Shown here: one piece after another, positions 1-7,841 of the stretch
Position numbering within the stretch: the stretch's first letter is position 1
Layout of the letters: the number at the start of each line of letters is the position of its first letter
DNA from: Sergeia podlipaevii
Taxonomy: Eukaryota > Euglenozoa > Kinetoplastea > Trypanosomatida > Trypanosomatidae
Direction of reading: 5' to 3'
Assembly (NCBI GenBank): GCA_030849805.1
Contig: JASANZ010001798.1
Span: 1 to 16,011 of the forward strand
DNA: 16,011 nucleotides
Program-made: the position numbers and the translations under genes
Notes under the pieces: model-generated
Seen by the model: the letters and a program-made list of their open reading frames with translations, nothing else
The model's database searches: none
Told to the model about the DNA's origin: nothing

Positions 1-344
1 GCTCCCATGAGGACCTGACACCAATTCAGGAAATTGTTCAAGCGAAGCATAACGATGGTGTTTGCGCCACGTTTTCTCTGCCGACAAATATGGAATGTGT
101 CAAAGTTGGCGTCAACAAGGGCGAGGCAGTTAAGCAGGTGGCGCAGCTGCTGGACATTACAGTCGACGAAATCGCCTGCTTTGGGGATGGCATGAACGAT
201 GAGGCCATGCTCAGAGTTGCCGGTAAGGCATACATTATGAGCAACGCCTCACAGAAACTGAAAGACGCGCTTCCTACTGCTGAGGTGATTGGGTGCAACT
301 CAAAGGATGGCGTTGCACGAAAGATTGAGGAACTCTTCTTTTAA
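1..344 (+). CDS. Cof-type HAD-family phosphatase, C-terminal part (5' truncated by window edge)
   Basis: The open frame enters from the left edge (first full codon at base 3) and ends at TAA 342-344, leaving about 113 residues of the C-terminal core of a haloacid-dehalogenase (HAD) subfamily IIB phosphatase. The conserved Lys of motif III is visible in GVNKGEAV, and 23 residues later motif IV reads CFGDGMNDEAML, which supplies the Mg2+-binding aspartates. The following GKAYIMSNAS and DGVARKIEELF segments match the other three HAD genes of the window. The nucleophile Asp motif, motif II and the cap lie outside the window. Enzymes of this family remove phosphate from small metabolites such as sugar phosphates or cofactors; the substrate cannot be read here. 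It is the first visible member of a tandem HAD array. Family call is secure; completeness and specificity are unknown. Confidence 0.9.
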   Translation, partial: SHEDLTPIQEIVQAKHNDGVCATFSLPTNMECVKVGVNKGEAVKQVAQLLDITVDEIACFGDGMNDEAMLRVAGKAYIMSNASQKLKDALPTAEVIGCNSKDGVARKIEELFF

Positions 345-940
345 AGCAGTCTAATAGTTTTTTTTTGTCGTCACGCATCTGCGCCAAATAAGGAGCGTTG
401 TGCGAAATCTCTGATGTCTTTTTGTTTTGCCGTGTAATAGAATGATGTATCTTCATATTTTTTTTTGTTTCCAGATACTATGCATTTTGGAGCCTCAAAC
501 TTGCTTGCTTGGCTCATTCTTTGGTTTGTGCACTGTCCATATGTAAAATAACAAACTTGATTGTAGCAGTTGCAGCCGCTGTTATATATCGATTCTTTGC
601 TTTGCTTGCAAAGATGCTTACGTTGGTTACTATGAGATCATCTATTCCGGAATATATATATATTTGTTCTTTTGTAAAGTCGCTTGTTCTTTGCTTTTTT
701 TTTTGTTGTTGTCCTTTTTTATACTGTTTGCAGCATTTCTATACTCATAGATAGTCTCAAGTCTACGAAACTATATATCATACAGCTTTGGTCTTTCTAG
801 GGTCCAGAAATTATAGCTACTTTAGTTGCTTTTTATTGCGACTACTATTTTTTTTATCATCATTATTTCTTTCTAGTTCTTTATAGATTCATATACACAC
901 ATATCGGCAACCCAGCGTGATTCACTATAATTAAAAAGTG
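345..940 (+). other. Intergenic region between HAD 1 and HAD 2
   Basis: No credible gene was found. It should hold the 3' UTR of the first HAD gene followed by the leader of the second. Several T-runs and TTG/TTGTTG stretches occur (about 358-366, 696-719, 847-855). From 635 to 940 there is no ATG on the + strand, although ATGs occur just before (614, 632), which fits the right-hand part being splice signals plus a short 5' leader. Confidence 0.6.
846..876 (+). promoter_or_regulatory. Predicted spliced-leader trans-splice acceptor for HAD 2
   Basis: A pyrimidine-rich tract (T8 run, then ATTTCTTTCT) ends in AG at 875-876. That would give an ATG-free 5' leader of 64 nt before the start at 941. 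A second AG at 885-886 and CAG at 913-915 are alternative sites. The inference rests on the known rule in trypanosomatids: polypyrimidine tract, then first downstream AG. Confidence 0.5.
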
Positions 941-2116
941 ATGTCCTCAGCTGCGATGATCTTTGGTAGTACCCCGCCGAGTGCTAACCGTATGTGCAGT
1001 GTGCGCGTGCAGTGTGGGGCACTCCCGTACAAGTTGGTGGCGTGTGACATGGATGGCACGCTGCTCAACTCTCACAGTGATGTGTCAAACGGAACTCGCC
1101 GTGTCATTTCCCAGCTTCTCGCCAAAGGTGTTCACTTTGTCTTTGCGACTGGGCGACCGTTTACAGATGTGTATCGAGTGAAGCGCAGTCTTAATCTTTT
1201 TGCCCAAACCGAGGCAATTCCCACTCCAGGTGTGCAGGTGGTCACCCCAGTGACTGGAACCGCGGGCAATTTTGATGGTCACTCACTCAATGTGACCTCA
1301 CCGAACTCTCCCAACTATATGCGTGTGGTGCCGCGCTGCTTTGCGATTACCTCCAACGGCGCCTGTGTATACGATGAGATCAACGTGCGTGTGAAGGAGG
1401 AGTTCATCCCGCCCATGGTATGCAAAGAACTCTACAAAATGTTCATGGATGATCCCAAGGTAAACATTAACGTTTTCAGGGGTGTGGACACTGCACAGCG
1501 CAACACGGTGGACTATGTCAACCCGAGCGATACAACGGAGGACAGGGCGCGGGATGAGTGGATCAGTCGATATCCGAGCGATCTCGAAGCAGCAATCTAC
1601 CAGAAAACGCACTTTACCTTCAAGGTAATGCCAGATCTTGAGAGAAGTCTTACAACAGAGGGAGTGAATGAAATCTTCTTTCTCTGCTATGATCTAGACA
1701 AGTGTAGGAAGGTCGAGGAGGCCATTGTGACTCGCATGGCAGAGCTGAAGGAAGAGATGGGGCTCTCAGCCGTCCCCCGTGTTGCACCATCTGCGCCGCA
1801 CTGCATGGATGTCATTCCCGCCAATGTTAGTAAAGCAAGTGCGCTTCAGTACGTGGTGGGACAGCTTGGTATCCAGCTGAGCGACTGTATCGCATTTGGT
1901 GACGGACTCAACGATGTGGAGATGCTGAGCTCTGTAGGTAAGGGCTGCATCATGGAGAACGCCAGTGCTCGTCTCAAGGAAAAGCTACCGCACCTGGAAG
2001 TCATTGGCCTCAATGACAACGACGGTGTGGCACGAAAGCTCATTGAAGTGTTTGATCTTGACGATACTTCTCTTGCTGCAAATAGTAGTACTACAGAAGC
2101 AACGGAATGTACGTAG
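941..2116 (+). CDS. Cof-type HAD-IIB phosphatase with enlarged cap-proximal insertion
   Basis: A complete 391-residue protein from ATG 941; the in-frame GTG at 938 is not a plausible eukaryotic start. HAD motif I is at residues 36-40 (DMDGT; nucleophile Asp36, acid/base Asp38), motif II is FATGR, the substrate-proximal SNGA follows, motif III Lys is K298 (SKASAL) and motif IV is GDGLND with Asp321 and Asp325. The IIB cap lies between motifs II and III. Bacterial Cof-type enzymes are about 270 residues; this one is longer because of a roughly 30-residue N-terminal lead and a long Pro/Thr/Asn-rich stretch giving 65 residues between the Arg of motif II and SNGA. A cytosolic or organellar phosphatase acting on a small phosphorylated metabolite is expected, substrate unknown. 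There is no transmembrane segment. The Thr/Ser-rich C-terminus extends about 17 residues beyond the conserved core. Confidence 0.93.
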   Translation: MSSAAMIFGSTPPSANRMCSVRVQCGALPYKLVACDMDGTLLNSHSDVSNGTRRVISQLLAKGVHFVFATGRPFTDVYRVKRSLNLFAQTEAIPTPGVQVVTPVTGTAGNFDGHSLNVTSPNSPNYMRVVPRCFAITSNGACVYDEINVRVKEEFIPPMVCKELYKMFMDDPKVNINVFRGVDTAQRNTVDYVNPSDTTEDRARDEWISRYPSDLEAAIYQKTHFTFKVMPDLERSLTTEGVNEIFFLCYDLDKCRKVEEAIVTRMAELKEEMGLSAVPRVAPSAPHCMDVIPANVSKASALQYVVGQLGIQLSDCIAFGDGLNDVEMLSSVGKGCIMENASARLKEKLPHLEVIGLNDNDGVARKLIEVFDLDDTSLAANSSTTEATECT

Positions 2117-2149
2117 CGCTAAGAGAGGAACTAGTTGGGCTACATATAA

Positions 2150-2231
2150 ACTCTCTCTCTCCCTCTCGTCTCTCATTATCACTTTCCTGTGGGTGACTGA
2201 GCGAAGTCAGCGGAATGAAGAGAGAGAGACG
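2150..2231 (+). repeat. CT-rich tract and complementary GA-rich tract (possible 3'-UTR stem)
   Basis: CTCTCTCTCTCCCTCTCGTCTCTC-like sequence at 2150-2174 is followed about 45 nt later by GAAGAGAGAGAGACG at 2217-2231. CGTCTCTC (2167-2174) is an exact reverse complement of GAGAGACG (2224-2231), and register-shifted pairings are also possible. A small TGACT/AGTCA hairpin lies inside the loop. It falls 34-115 nt after the HAD 2 stop, so it would be in its 3' UTR. Confidence 0.45.
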
Positions 2232-3145
2232 CATAAGTACAAAACAAAGGTGGAAATTAAAGGAAACCAACTCAAAAGCAGGTTCCTCCCGCATTTAGAG
2301 GAAAAAAAATACATTATCTTTAAAAAAAAAAAGGTTATGTAGGTGTAGGCTTGTATGCTATTGATGTGACCGTTGCTTGTCCTTAATAGGACATTTGTTT
2401 TGGAGGTATGCACTTAGCTTCGTTGAAGACGAAAAGGTTGTTTCTAGAGGAGCAACTATTGAAACAGAAATTAACAACAGCGAAACTACCGGTATGTAAA
2501 AATGGTATGCTTTCTCTTGCATTTATGCTTTGTTTTCCGAAAACATAAACATCCTACTACACTATATATATTTTTTTAACCTGCATTATGATTTTCTTTA
2601 CTGGTACATATTTATAGGGTCAGCTACTCGACAGTGGCTCATTTCATTATTATTATTATTGTTATATTATCTTCCAGTTCAACTATATTAAAACATATAT
2701 ATACATATATATATATACTCTCTCTCTGTATGCGTTTTTTACTGTGTGATATGTGTTCATGTGCATTTTGCACATTAATATATCATTAGGTGTCCATATA
2801 TATGTGTGTGTGTGTGTCGTGCTTAGAACTAAGTGACTTGATTCATTTCTTTGCGTGTACTTCATTTTTTTTTCTGTATCAAAAAAGAAGGGGGAAAACG
2901 TGCTGGTGTAGCCACCGGGAAGAAGGAAAAAAAAATTGTGTTCATTATTTATATAACTACTGCATATATATATATATAGCAAAGCAAGAGTTATCTTCCT
3001 GCCTTTTTTTTTTGATGTTTTATAATTATTGTTGTTGTTGTTTTCTTTATTATTATATCAGTCAATATAGTGGCAATCTGCAAAGAAAGGAGCAATAGTA
3101 TTGAGTGGAGACCAAAATAGATCCTTTATTTTGATCAATCAAGGA

Positions 3146-3164
3146 TATTTTTTTGTTTCTCCAG
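3146..3164 (+). promoter_or_regulatory. Predicted trans-splice acceptor for HAD 3
   Basis: A T-rich tract (T7GTTTCTCC) ends in CAG with AG at 3163-3164. It would give an 89-nt leader without ATG before the start at 3254. The next AG, after a further T-run, is at 3182-3183. Confidence 0.55.
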
Positions 3165-3253
3165 TTTTTTCTCATTTGCGGAAGTGTCAAACGTGTCAAT
3201 AAAGCGTTGTCACGTGCCGTCGTTAAAGCATTATATATATTTAAAGCAAACAC

Positions 3254-4363
3254 ATGTCTGCAGCGCAACTGCCTTTTGATGTAGTTGCCTCTGATATGGA
3301 CGGCACGGTGCTGAATAAAGATCATCAACTATCTGCGCGCACCAAAGATGTTCTCTTCCGTCTAGCAACTGAACGTGGTGTGAGCTTTGTCTTTGCTACT
3401 GGCCGGCACCACATGAGTGTACGAAGTGCTAGAGACAGCCTTCAACAGCACATTCATGGCCAAGGCGGCATCACTGCAGACGCCGCTGAAGGTCCTAGCA
3501 GTAGTAGCTTCGAAGGATTTTATCTCATCTCCTCTAATGGGGCCCGTGTGCACTCACCCAGTGGCGAGCTTATTGTAAGGCATGATCTAGATCCAGATGT
3601 TGTACAGGCGCTCTATGAGCATTATGGCGTGCCATACACAAGCCGTAAGTATGTTGGCTCAGTGTCGCCCCGCACCCTATTCACTCCAGCGGCGGTGCAA
3701 CAGTCATCGGGTCGTATGGTCAGTGGCGGGGGTGATGGCACAACTGATGAAACGAGTGTGTGCAATCCAGTTGGCAGTGAATGCGTTGGTTCTTTTCAAA
3801 TCACTCAAGAAGACGTGATATCTACCTCGGCCTATACCACCGATGAATGGTACATGTCCTCCCCAGTGATGAGCATGACGGAGATGGAGGCGAAGTTTGG
3901 AGTGCGGCCTACGATTGTTCAATTTAACCAACACGATAATGCAAATGTCAATAAAAGTGTGTTTGACTCATTTCCTACCGAAGGAGTGGGGAAGTTGTGC
4001 TTTCGATGTCCCACAGACCACACACTGCTGGAAAGATGTGAGAAGGAGATCTTGGCTCGCTTTGGGGATCGCGTTTCCGTTGCCTTCTCTTCTCACAGCA
4101 CGCTCGATGTCATGCGCGGTGGGGTGTCTAAGGCTAGCGCACTGCGTGAGGTGTGCGACAGACTCGGAAAGTCCATGAACTCTGTGGTTGCATTTGGGGA
4201 TAGCATGAACGACGGTGCCATGCTGCTTGCGGTGGGAAAGGGTTGCATTATGGAAAACGGGCAGGACCGTCTCAAGCGAGAGCTCGGACTGCGTTGCGAA
4301 GTAGTAGGTCATCACGACGCCGATGGAGTCGCTGAGAAGCTTTGTGCAATGTTTGGCTTGTGA
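3254..4363 (+). CDS. Cof-type HAD-IIB phosphatase with large cap insertion
   Basis: A complete 369-residue paralogue of the flanking HAD genes. Motif I is DMDGT at 14-18 (Asp14, Asp16), motif II FATGR with Thr49, SNGAR follows, motif III Lys is K293 in VSKASAL, and motif IV is GDSMND with Asp316 and Asp320. The spacing from motif III Lys to motif IV Asp is 23 residues, as in HAD 1 and HAD 2. Two poorly conserved insertions enlarge it: a Gly/Ala/Ser-rich stretch between motif II and SNGA (42 residues in that interval) and about 45 residues of Ser/Thr/Gly/Val in the cap, before TTDEW. The predicted role is hydrolysis of a small phosphorylated metabolite; the substrate is unknown. The start is the first ATG after the predicted acceptor and puts motif I at the usual distance from the N-terminus. 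Confidence 0.93.
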   Translation: MSAAQLPFDVVASDMDGTVLNKDHQLSARTKDVLFRLATERGVSFVFATGRHHMSVRSARDSLQQHIHGQGGITADAAEGPSSSSFEGFYLISSNGARVHSPSGELIVRHDLDPDVVQALYEHYGVPYTSRKYVGSVSPRTLFTPAAVQQSSGRMVSGGGDGTTDETSVCNPVGSECVGSFQITQEDVISTSAYTTDEWYMSSPVMSMTEMEAKFGVRPTIVQFNQHDNANVNKSVFDSFPTEGVGKLCFRCPTDHTLLERCEKEILARFGDRVSVAFSSHSTLDVMRGGVSKASALREVCDRLGKSMNSVVAFGDSMNDGAMLLAVGKGCIMENGQDRLKRELGLRCEVVGHHDADGVAEKLCAMFGL

Positions 4364-5088
4364 ATCGTCTTGGTTACATGTATGCTAACATTGCGTGTAT
4401 ATATATATACTTATTTATATATATACGTGTGTGTGTATGTGGAAGAATATAGTTAAGTAAACGGATTGAGTAAAACAAACCAGCAAAAGATGCACTTCAG
4501 TAAACATGTTGTTCTTTTTCTATTCAAAATATTTAAAAAAGCAGTTCTTTTTTTTCTCATTGCTTGTTGTTATTCTTAAAACTTATGTGTTGGAACTCAG
4601 TTAACCAGTCATTGATGTTTTTCTTTTCCTTTTGGCTAGACTGAAATCGAATTCTTATTCTGTTATTTTTTTTTATTATTCTTTTCTTTCCAGCATCTCA
4701 GAGAAGCAAACAACACGGCTATTTAGATTACATATATACATATTCTTGCTGCCGTAGAACACACATATACGCACTCAGAGAGTACGAGTACCAAGAGCTT
4801 ATCTTTGGCAAACAGTAATCTCTCAACACACGTGCACAACCCAGATACTTCGATAGATTTAGGGGACTCTCAGTTATATATACCTTTTTTTTTGAGTGGA
4901 GTGACATTTATATACAGTCAATCATATTGAGTTACAACACGAGTGAGAAGCAGAATTAGATATATATTATTGAAATCACCAGTAGCAGCAGTTTGTGAGT
5001 ACTTTTATTAAATAGTTGTTCAAGACAAAAAAAAAAGCAAACCGGGAATATACATACCTATTAGGCCTAAGGAAAGGGGGGAAGAAAA
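4364..5088 (+). other. Intergenic region between HAD 3 and amastin-like 1
   Basis: No gene was seen. A TA-rich imperfect palindrome runs from about 4395 to 4426, followed by a short TG repeat. The main signal is the strong polypyrimidine tract ending at 4693. The last ATG before the gene is at 4615; from 4618 to 5088 no ATG occurs on the + strand, consistent with a leader of nearly 400 nt. An A-run (about 5027-5036) and a purine-rich stretch come just before the start codon. Confidence 0.6.
4651..4693 (+). promoter_or_regulatory. Predicted trans-splice acceptor for amastin-like 1
   Basis: This is one of the longest pyrimidine-rich tracts in the window: about 40 nt of T/C with few purines, closing with TTTCTTTCCAG (AG at 4692-4693). 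Use of this site gives a 395-nt leader with no ATG. Weaker alternatives are the T9 tract with AG near 4895-4896 and AG 5014-5015. Confidence 0.55.
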
Positions 5089-6270
5089 ATGATGATTCCA
5101 AAGACCAAGCAGCCCGGTGCAGGCAACGCAGTTCCGACTAGCAGTGGTAGCTATTCCGACAGTGAGAGTGGCTCCTATACTGGGAGCCGCTCTGGAACAC
5201 AGCGCACCCCCGCCACGCAGGAAAGACCACAGAGCACGCAGCAGCAGCAGCAACGGCAGCCACCAGAAACAAAGCCAGCCAGGGAAGCTTCACCGACACT
5301 GCAACAGCAACACAGCATGCAGCAGCAGCAGCAGCAACAGTTCTCTAACGGAGGTAGACAACCCCAGACCACCGTACCCGCAAAGAAGGGCTTTATGCAT
5401 ATACCTTTCTTGAGCAAGAAAAGTAACAAGGATGGCGAAAAACAACAGCAACAGCAGCAGCAGCAGTCGGCGAGAAGCGGCACTAGTCGCGAGGCTGCTA
5501 GCCAAGGAGATGCGAGTACCGCCGGACACAGTGGGCAGCAGTCACCACAGACTAGTCATAACCCGATGACGAAGATTTCTTCCTCCGTGAGTGCCCTTGC
5601 CGGACCGCAGACCCAGCGCATCACTATTTACCTGTTCTTTTGTTTTGCCTTTGTTCATTTTCTTTTTATGATTCTTTCATGCACGCTGTCCCAGCTAGAT
5701 GAACTCGGTGGTGGTTGCTTCACTTACTGGGGATACAAGAAGAACTGTGACACCGTCAGCTACAACGAGCGCACTTCGCTCATGACAGCCTATCCCAAGT
5801 GCCGCTCTAGCCTTCAAGCTGGTGCCGCGTTCTCTATCTTTTCTATTCTGCTTGGTACCGCCACATTTGTCGTCAGCTGGCTGCTCTGCTGCAAAATGCG
5901 AGCGTATATGAAAGAAAAGTCTCGCAAGGCGAGGTACTTGAACGTCGACACTGTAGACACGAGCCCTACAAACGGAGAGCAGGAAATGCGATTGCTGGGT
6001 GGAGAAGATGGGGCGGCGTCGGCCGGCGGGGGCGGCGCGATGGGGCCTTTCCAAGCAGGCAACATGAAGTGGGTAGCAGTTGGTATCATGGCCGGTGGGC
6101 TTGTCTGTGAGCTGATCTGCTGGGCGATTATCGCAGGCTTGTACTCGAGTCTCGCATGCGGTCCCAAAAGTCCCACCCGTACGACTGCGTACGGAGTAGG
6201 ATTTGGGCTCGCCGTCACCGCGTGGATTGCTGAGGTGTTGATGTTCGTTTGCTTTATTGTCTTTGTGTAA
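5089..6270 (+). CDS. Amastin-like surface protein with polyglutamine N-terminal extension
   Basis: A 393-residue four-pass membrane protein. Residues 1-177 are hydrophilic and low complexity, with three glutamine runs (51-55, 78-84, 119-126) encoded by mixed CAG/CAA codons. TM1 is about 178-200; the amastin signature CFTYWGYKKNC is at 210-220; TM2 about 245-268; a hydrophilic Gly/Ala-rich loop spans 269-327; TM3 is about 328-352; TM4 about 367-393, ending at the C-terminus. Amastins are trypanosomatid surface glycoproteins, usually 180-200 residues with a short cytosolic N-terminus, so tail and loop are both unusual. With four segments, both termini and the 269-327 loop should be cytosolic and the signature loop outside. 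It pairs with the next gene, sharing SQLD, YWGYK-NCD and LQAGAAFSI blocks. An alpha-amastin-like assignment is possible but untested. Two ATGs (5089, 5092) are adjacent; the first is used here. Confidence 0.88.
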   Translation: MMIPKTKQPGAGNAVPTSSGSYSDSESGSYTGSRSGTQRTPATQERPQSTQQQQQRQPPETKPAREASPTLQQQHSMQQQQQQQFSNGGRQPQTTVPAKKGFMHIPFLSKKSNKDGEKQQQQQQQQSARSGTSREAASQGDASTAGHSGQQSPQTSHNPMTKISSSVSALAGPQTQRITIYLFFCFAFVHFLFMILSCTLSQLDELGGGCFTYWGYKKNCDTVSYNERTSLMTAYPKCRSSLQAGAAFSIFSILLGTATFVVSWLLCCKMRAYMKEKSRKARYLNVDTVDTSPTNGEQEMRLLGGEDGAASAGGGGAMGPFQAGNMKWVAVGIMAGGLVCELICWAIIAGLYSSLACGPKSPTRTTAYGVGFGLAVTAWIAEVLMFVCFIVFV

Positions 6271-7791
6271 ATATATATATATATTTTCAGAAATGAAAAA
6301 ATGAAAGCACGTCTCTTTTGTTGTTGTTGTTGGCATTGCTTTGTGTGATATATCTATTATTAGTATTATTTTTGTATGTGTCTCTTTCAAGTGGTGGGAA
6401 GGGGTAGCCGTCATTGACTGTGTGTGTGTGTGTGTCCGAGTACATGGGGGAAACCCCGAGAGAAAAGAGAGACATTTTTATACTTGTGGAGTGAAAAAAA
6501 AACGTTGGATAGCCGGGATTTACAATCGCAGAATATATGTTTGCGCATCTTTATTTTTTTTTTTATGAAGTTGGACGTTCCTTTACATGTGTTGTGCGGA
6601 CGTTTTCTTCTCTCTAGTTTTTTTTTCTTGTTTTTCATGTTGGCATATATATATTTATCTGGATTACGTGAGGAATCTACGCTTTTGTGATGCTCTCCCT
6701 TTTTTGGTTTCCATTTTGAAACAAAGAGAGGCTTGGCCCGGATACTGACTTTATATTGTTCTATTATTGCGTTCCTTCCCTCTTTGACCTCTTTTTTTAT
6801 TTCATAGAAGCGACACTGTTGACGTACTGTACTGACTACATTTTTTCTATTTTTTTTTTTATTTGTCTATTCTAAGAGGGGGAGGGGGACTGCTGTGCGC
6901 TTACAGCATACTTTGTTCTTGGTCTGTATGAAGTTACATGCACTCTTTGGTTCTCTATTCGCACGATTTCATTATTTATTTATTTTTTTGCATGTATATG
7001 CTTACATATACACACCTGTTTGGGGTATAATACAAAGTGAAAGATGAAAATGAAAAACAAAAAATGGAGACGAACAAATGAAAGAGAGAAGAAGCAGTTT
7101 TTCCTTTATTACTGAGTCTGCGTATTGCAATTGCGTTATGCTTTTTTTTTCTCTATTTTTGTTTACTACTCGTTTTTTTTTTTTCTGGAGGACTGACTAA
7201 GAAGCGATTGGGTGAGGCTTCTAGTATCCAATACATAGATATCAATCAAGCACGTACGCGTGTGGATGGAAAGGCGAATGCATAAAATGGCCGAATGTTA
7301 TTTTTTTTCTATTTCTTTCCTTTCCCGTTGCTTATTAGTGTACAGCGTTTTGGCATAATTTTTTTTCCCCTTTTCTGTACATGAACATTTTTTGTATTTT
7401 GATTTGTCACTTAAATCTATGTTATACATATCATGCGGTTTGCGATGCCCTAGCGGGTACTAATTTCTCTCCACTTCCTGCTATCGTTCTATCAATGGCA
7501 AGCGCTGATGGTGTGCTACTATGCAGAAAGAAGTAAAAAAAAACTTATACATTACCCTCAAAAAATCGTATGCGCTTCCTTGTCATGTTATCTATTTTCT
7601 GACTCTTCTTTTCGTTTTTTTGTTTTTTTGTTTCTTTTTGCTTTCAATCAACAAAAGTTTAGTGTAGGGTCGTGTTTTGAAGTCTTGTTGATAAGGTTGG
7701 CTTTTCAAAACAGCACTACCGTATATTTCTTTGTTTTTCTGTATTTATATGTGTGCTGTGCCACACCAGCAACTCTAGCAAAAAAAGATAC

Positions 7792-7821
7792 ATTATTATT
7801 ATTATTGTTGTTGTTGTTGTT
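7792..7821 (+). repeat. (ATT)5(GTT)5 compound microsatellite
   Basis: Five ATT units (7792-7806) are followed directly by five GTT units (7807-7821), ending 20 nt before the amastin-like 2 start codon and running into the T-rich tract and AG upstream of it. It may contribute pyrimidines to the splice signal or lie inside the leader. Confidence 0.85.
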
Positions 7822-7836
7822 TCTATTTTTTTTAAG
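7819..7836 (+). promoter_or_regulatory. Possible trans-splice acceptor very close to amastin-like 2 start
   Basis: A pyrimidine tract (TGTTTCTATTTTTTTTAAG) ends with AG at 7835-7836, only 5 nt before ATG 7842. The alternative AG at 7777-7778, behind TTTCTTTGTTTTTCTGTATTTA, would give a 63-nt ATG-free leader. The sequence does not decide between them; the upstream site gives the more usual leader length. Confidence 0.35.
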
Positions 7837-7841
7837 CAACA

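Larger units (their letters stand above)
2117..3253 (+). other. Intergenic region between HAD 2 and HAD 3
   Basis: 1.1 kb with no supported gene. It opens with a CT-rich stretch (2150-2174) and a GA-rich stretch (2217-2231) that can pair, then A-runs (near 2300-2310 and 2321-2332), (ATT)5 at 2646-2660, TA repeats near 2694-2716, TG repeats near 2803-2817, another TA run near 2964-2979, and (GTT)4 at 3031-3042. A 46-codon ORF at 2408-2548 sits in the least repetitive part but has no recognisable features. ATG is absent from 3018 to 3253. Confidence 0.6.
6271..7841 (+). other. Long intergenic region between the two amastin-like genes, T-rich
   Basis: 1.57 kb, the longest spacer. It holds many T-runs of 8-12 nt, a TA repeat directly after the stop (6270-6285), TTG repeats (about 6318-6332), a TG repeat (about 6419-6435), a paired G5-A-G5 stretch (6878-6888), and (ATT)5(GTT)5 at 7792-7821. 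No gene is supported: the ORFs encode Phe/Leu/Ser-rich peptides from T-runs. The left part is presumably the U-rich 3' UTR of the first amastin gene; in known amastins, 3' UTRs control stage-specific mRNA stability, but no specific element can be named here. Confidence 0.55.

Noticed and set aside
938..940. GTG start one codon before ATG 941 for HAD 2
   Set aside because: Nuclear trypanosomatid genes start at ATG, and the added codon gives no recognisable benefit.
2408..2548. 46-codon + strand ORF in the HAD 2-HAD 3 spacer, in a patch with little simple repeat
   Set aside because: A weak pyrimidine stretch with AG at 2388-2389 precedes it, but the peptide has no recognisable domain, and an ORF this short is expected by chance. 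Conservation in a relative would change this.
5695..6414. 239-codon minus-strand ORF opposite amastin-like 1
   Set aside because: It mirrors the coding frame of a clear amastin, has no motif, and would run against the direction of every other gene.
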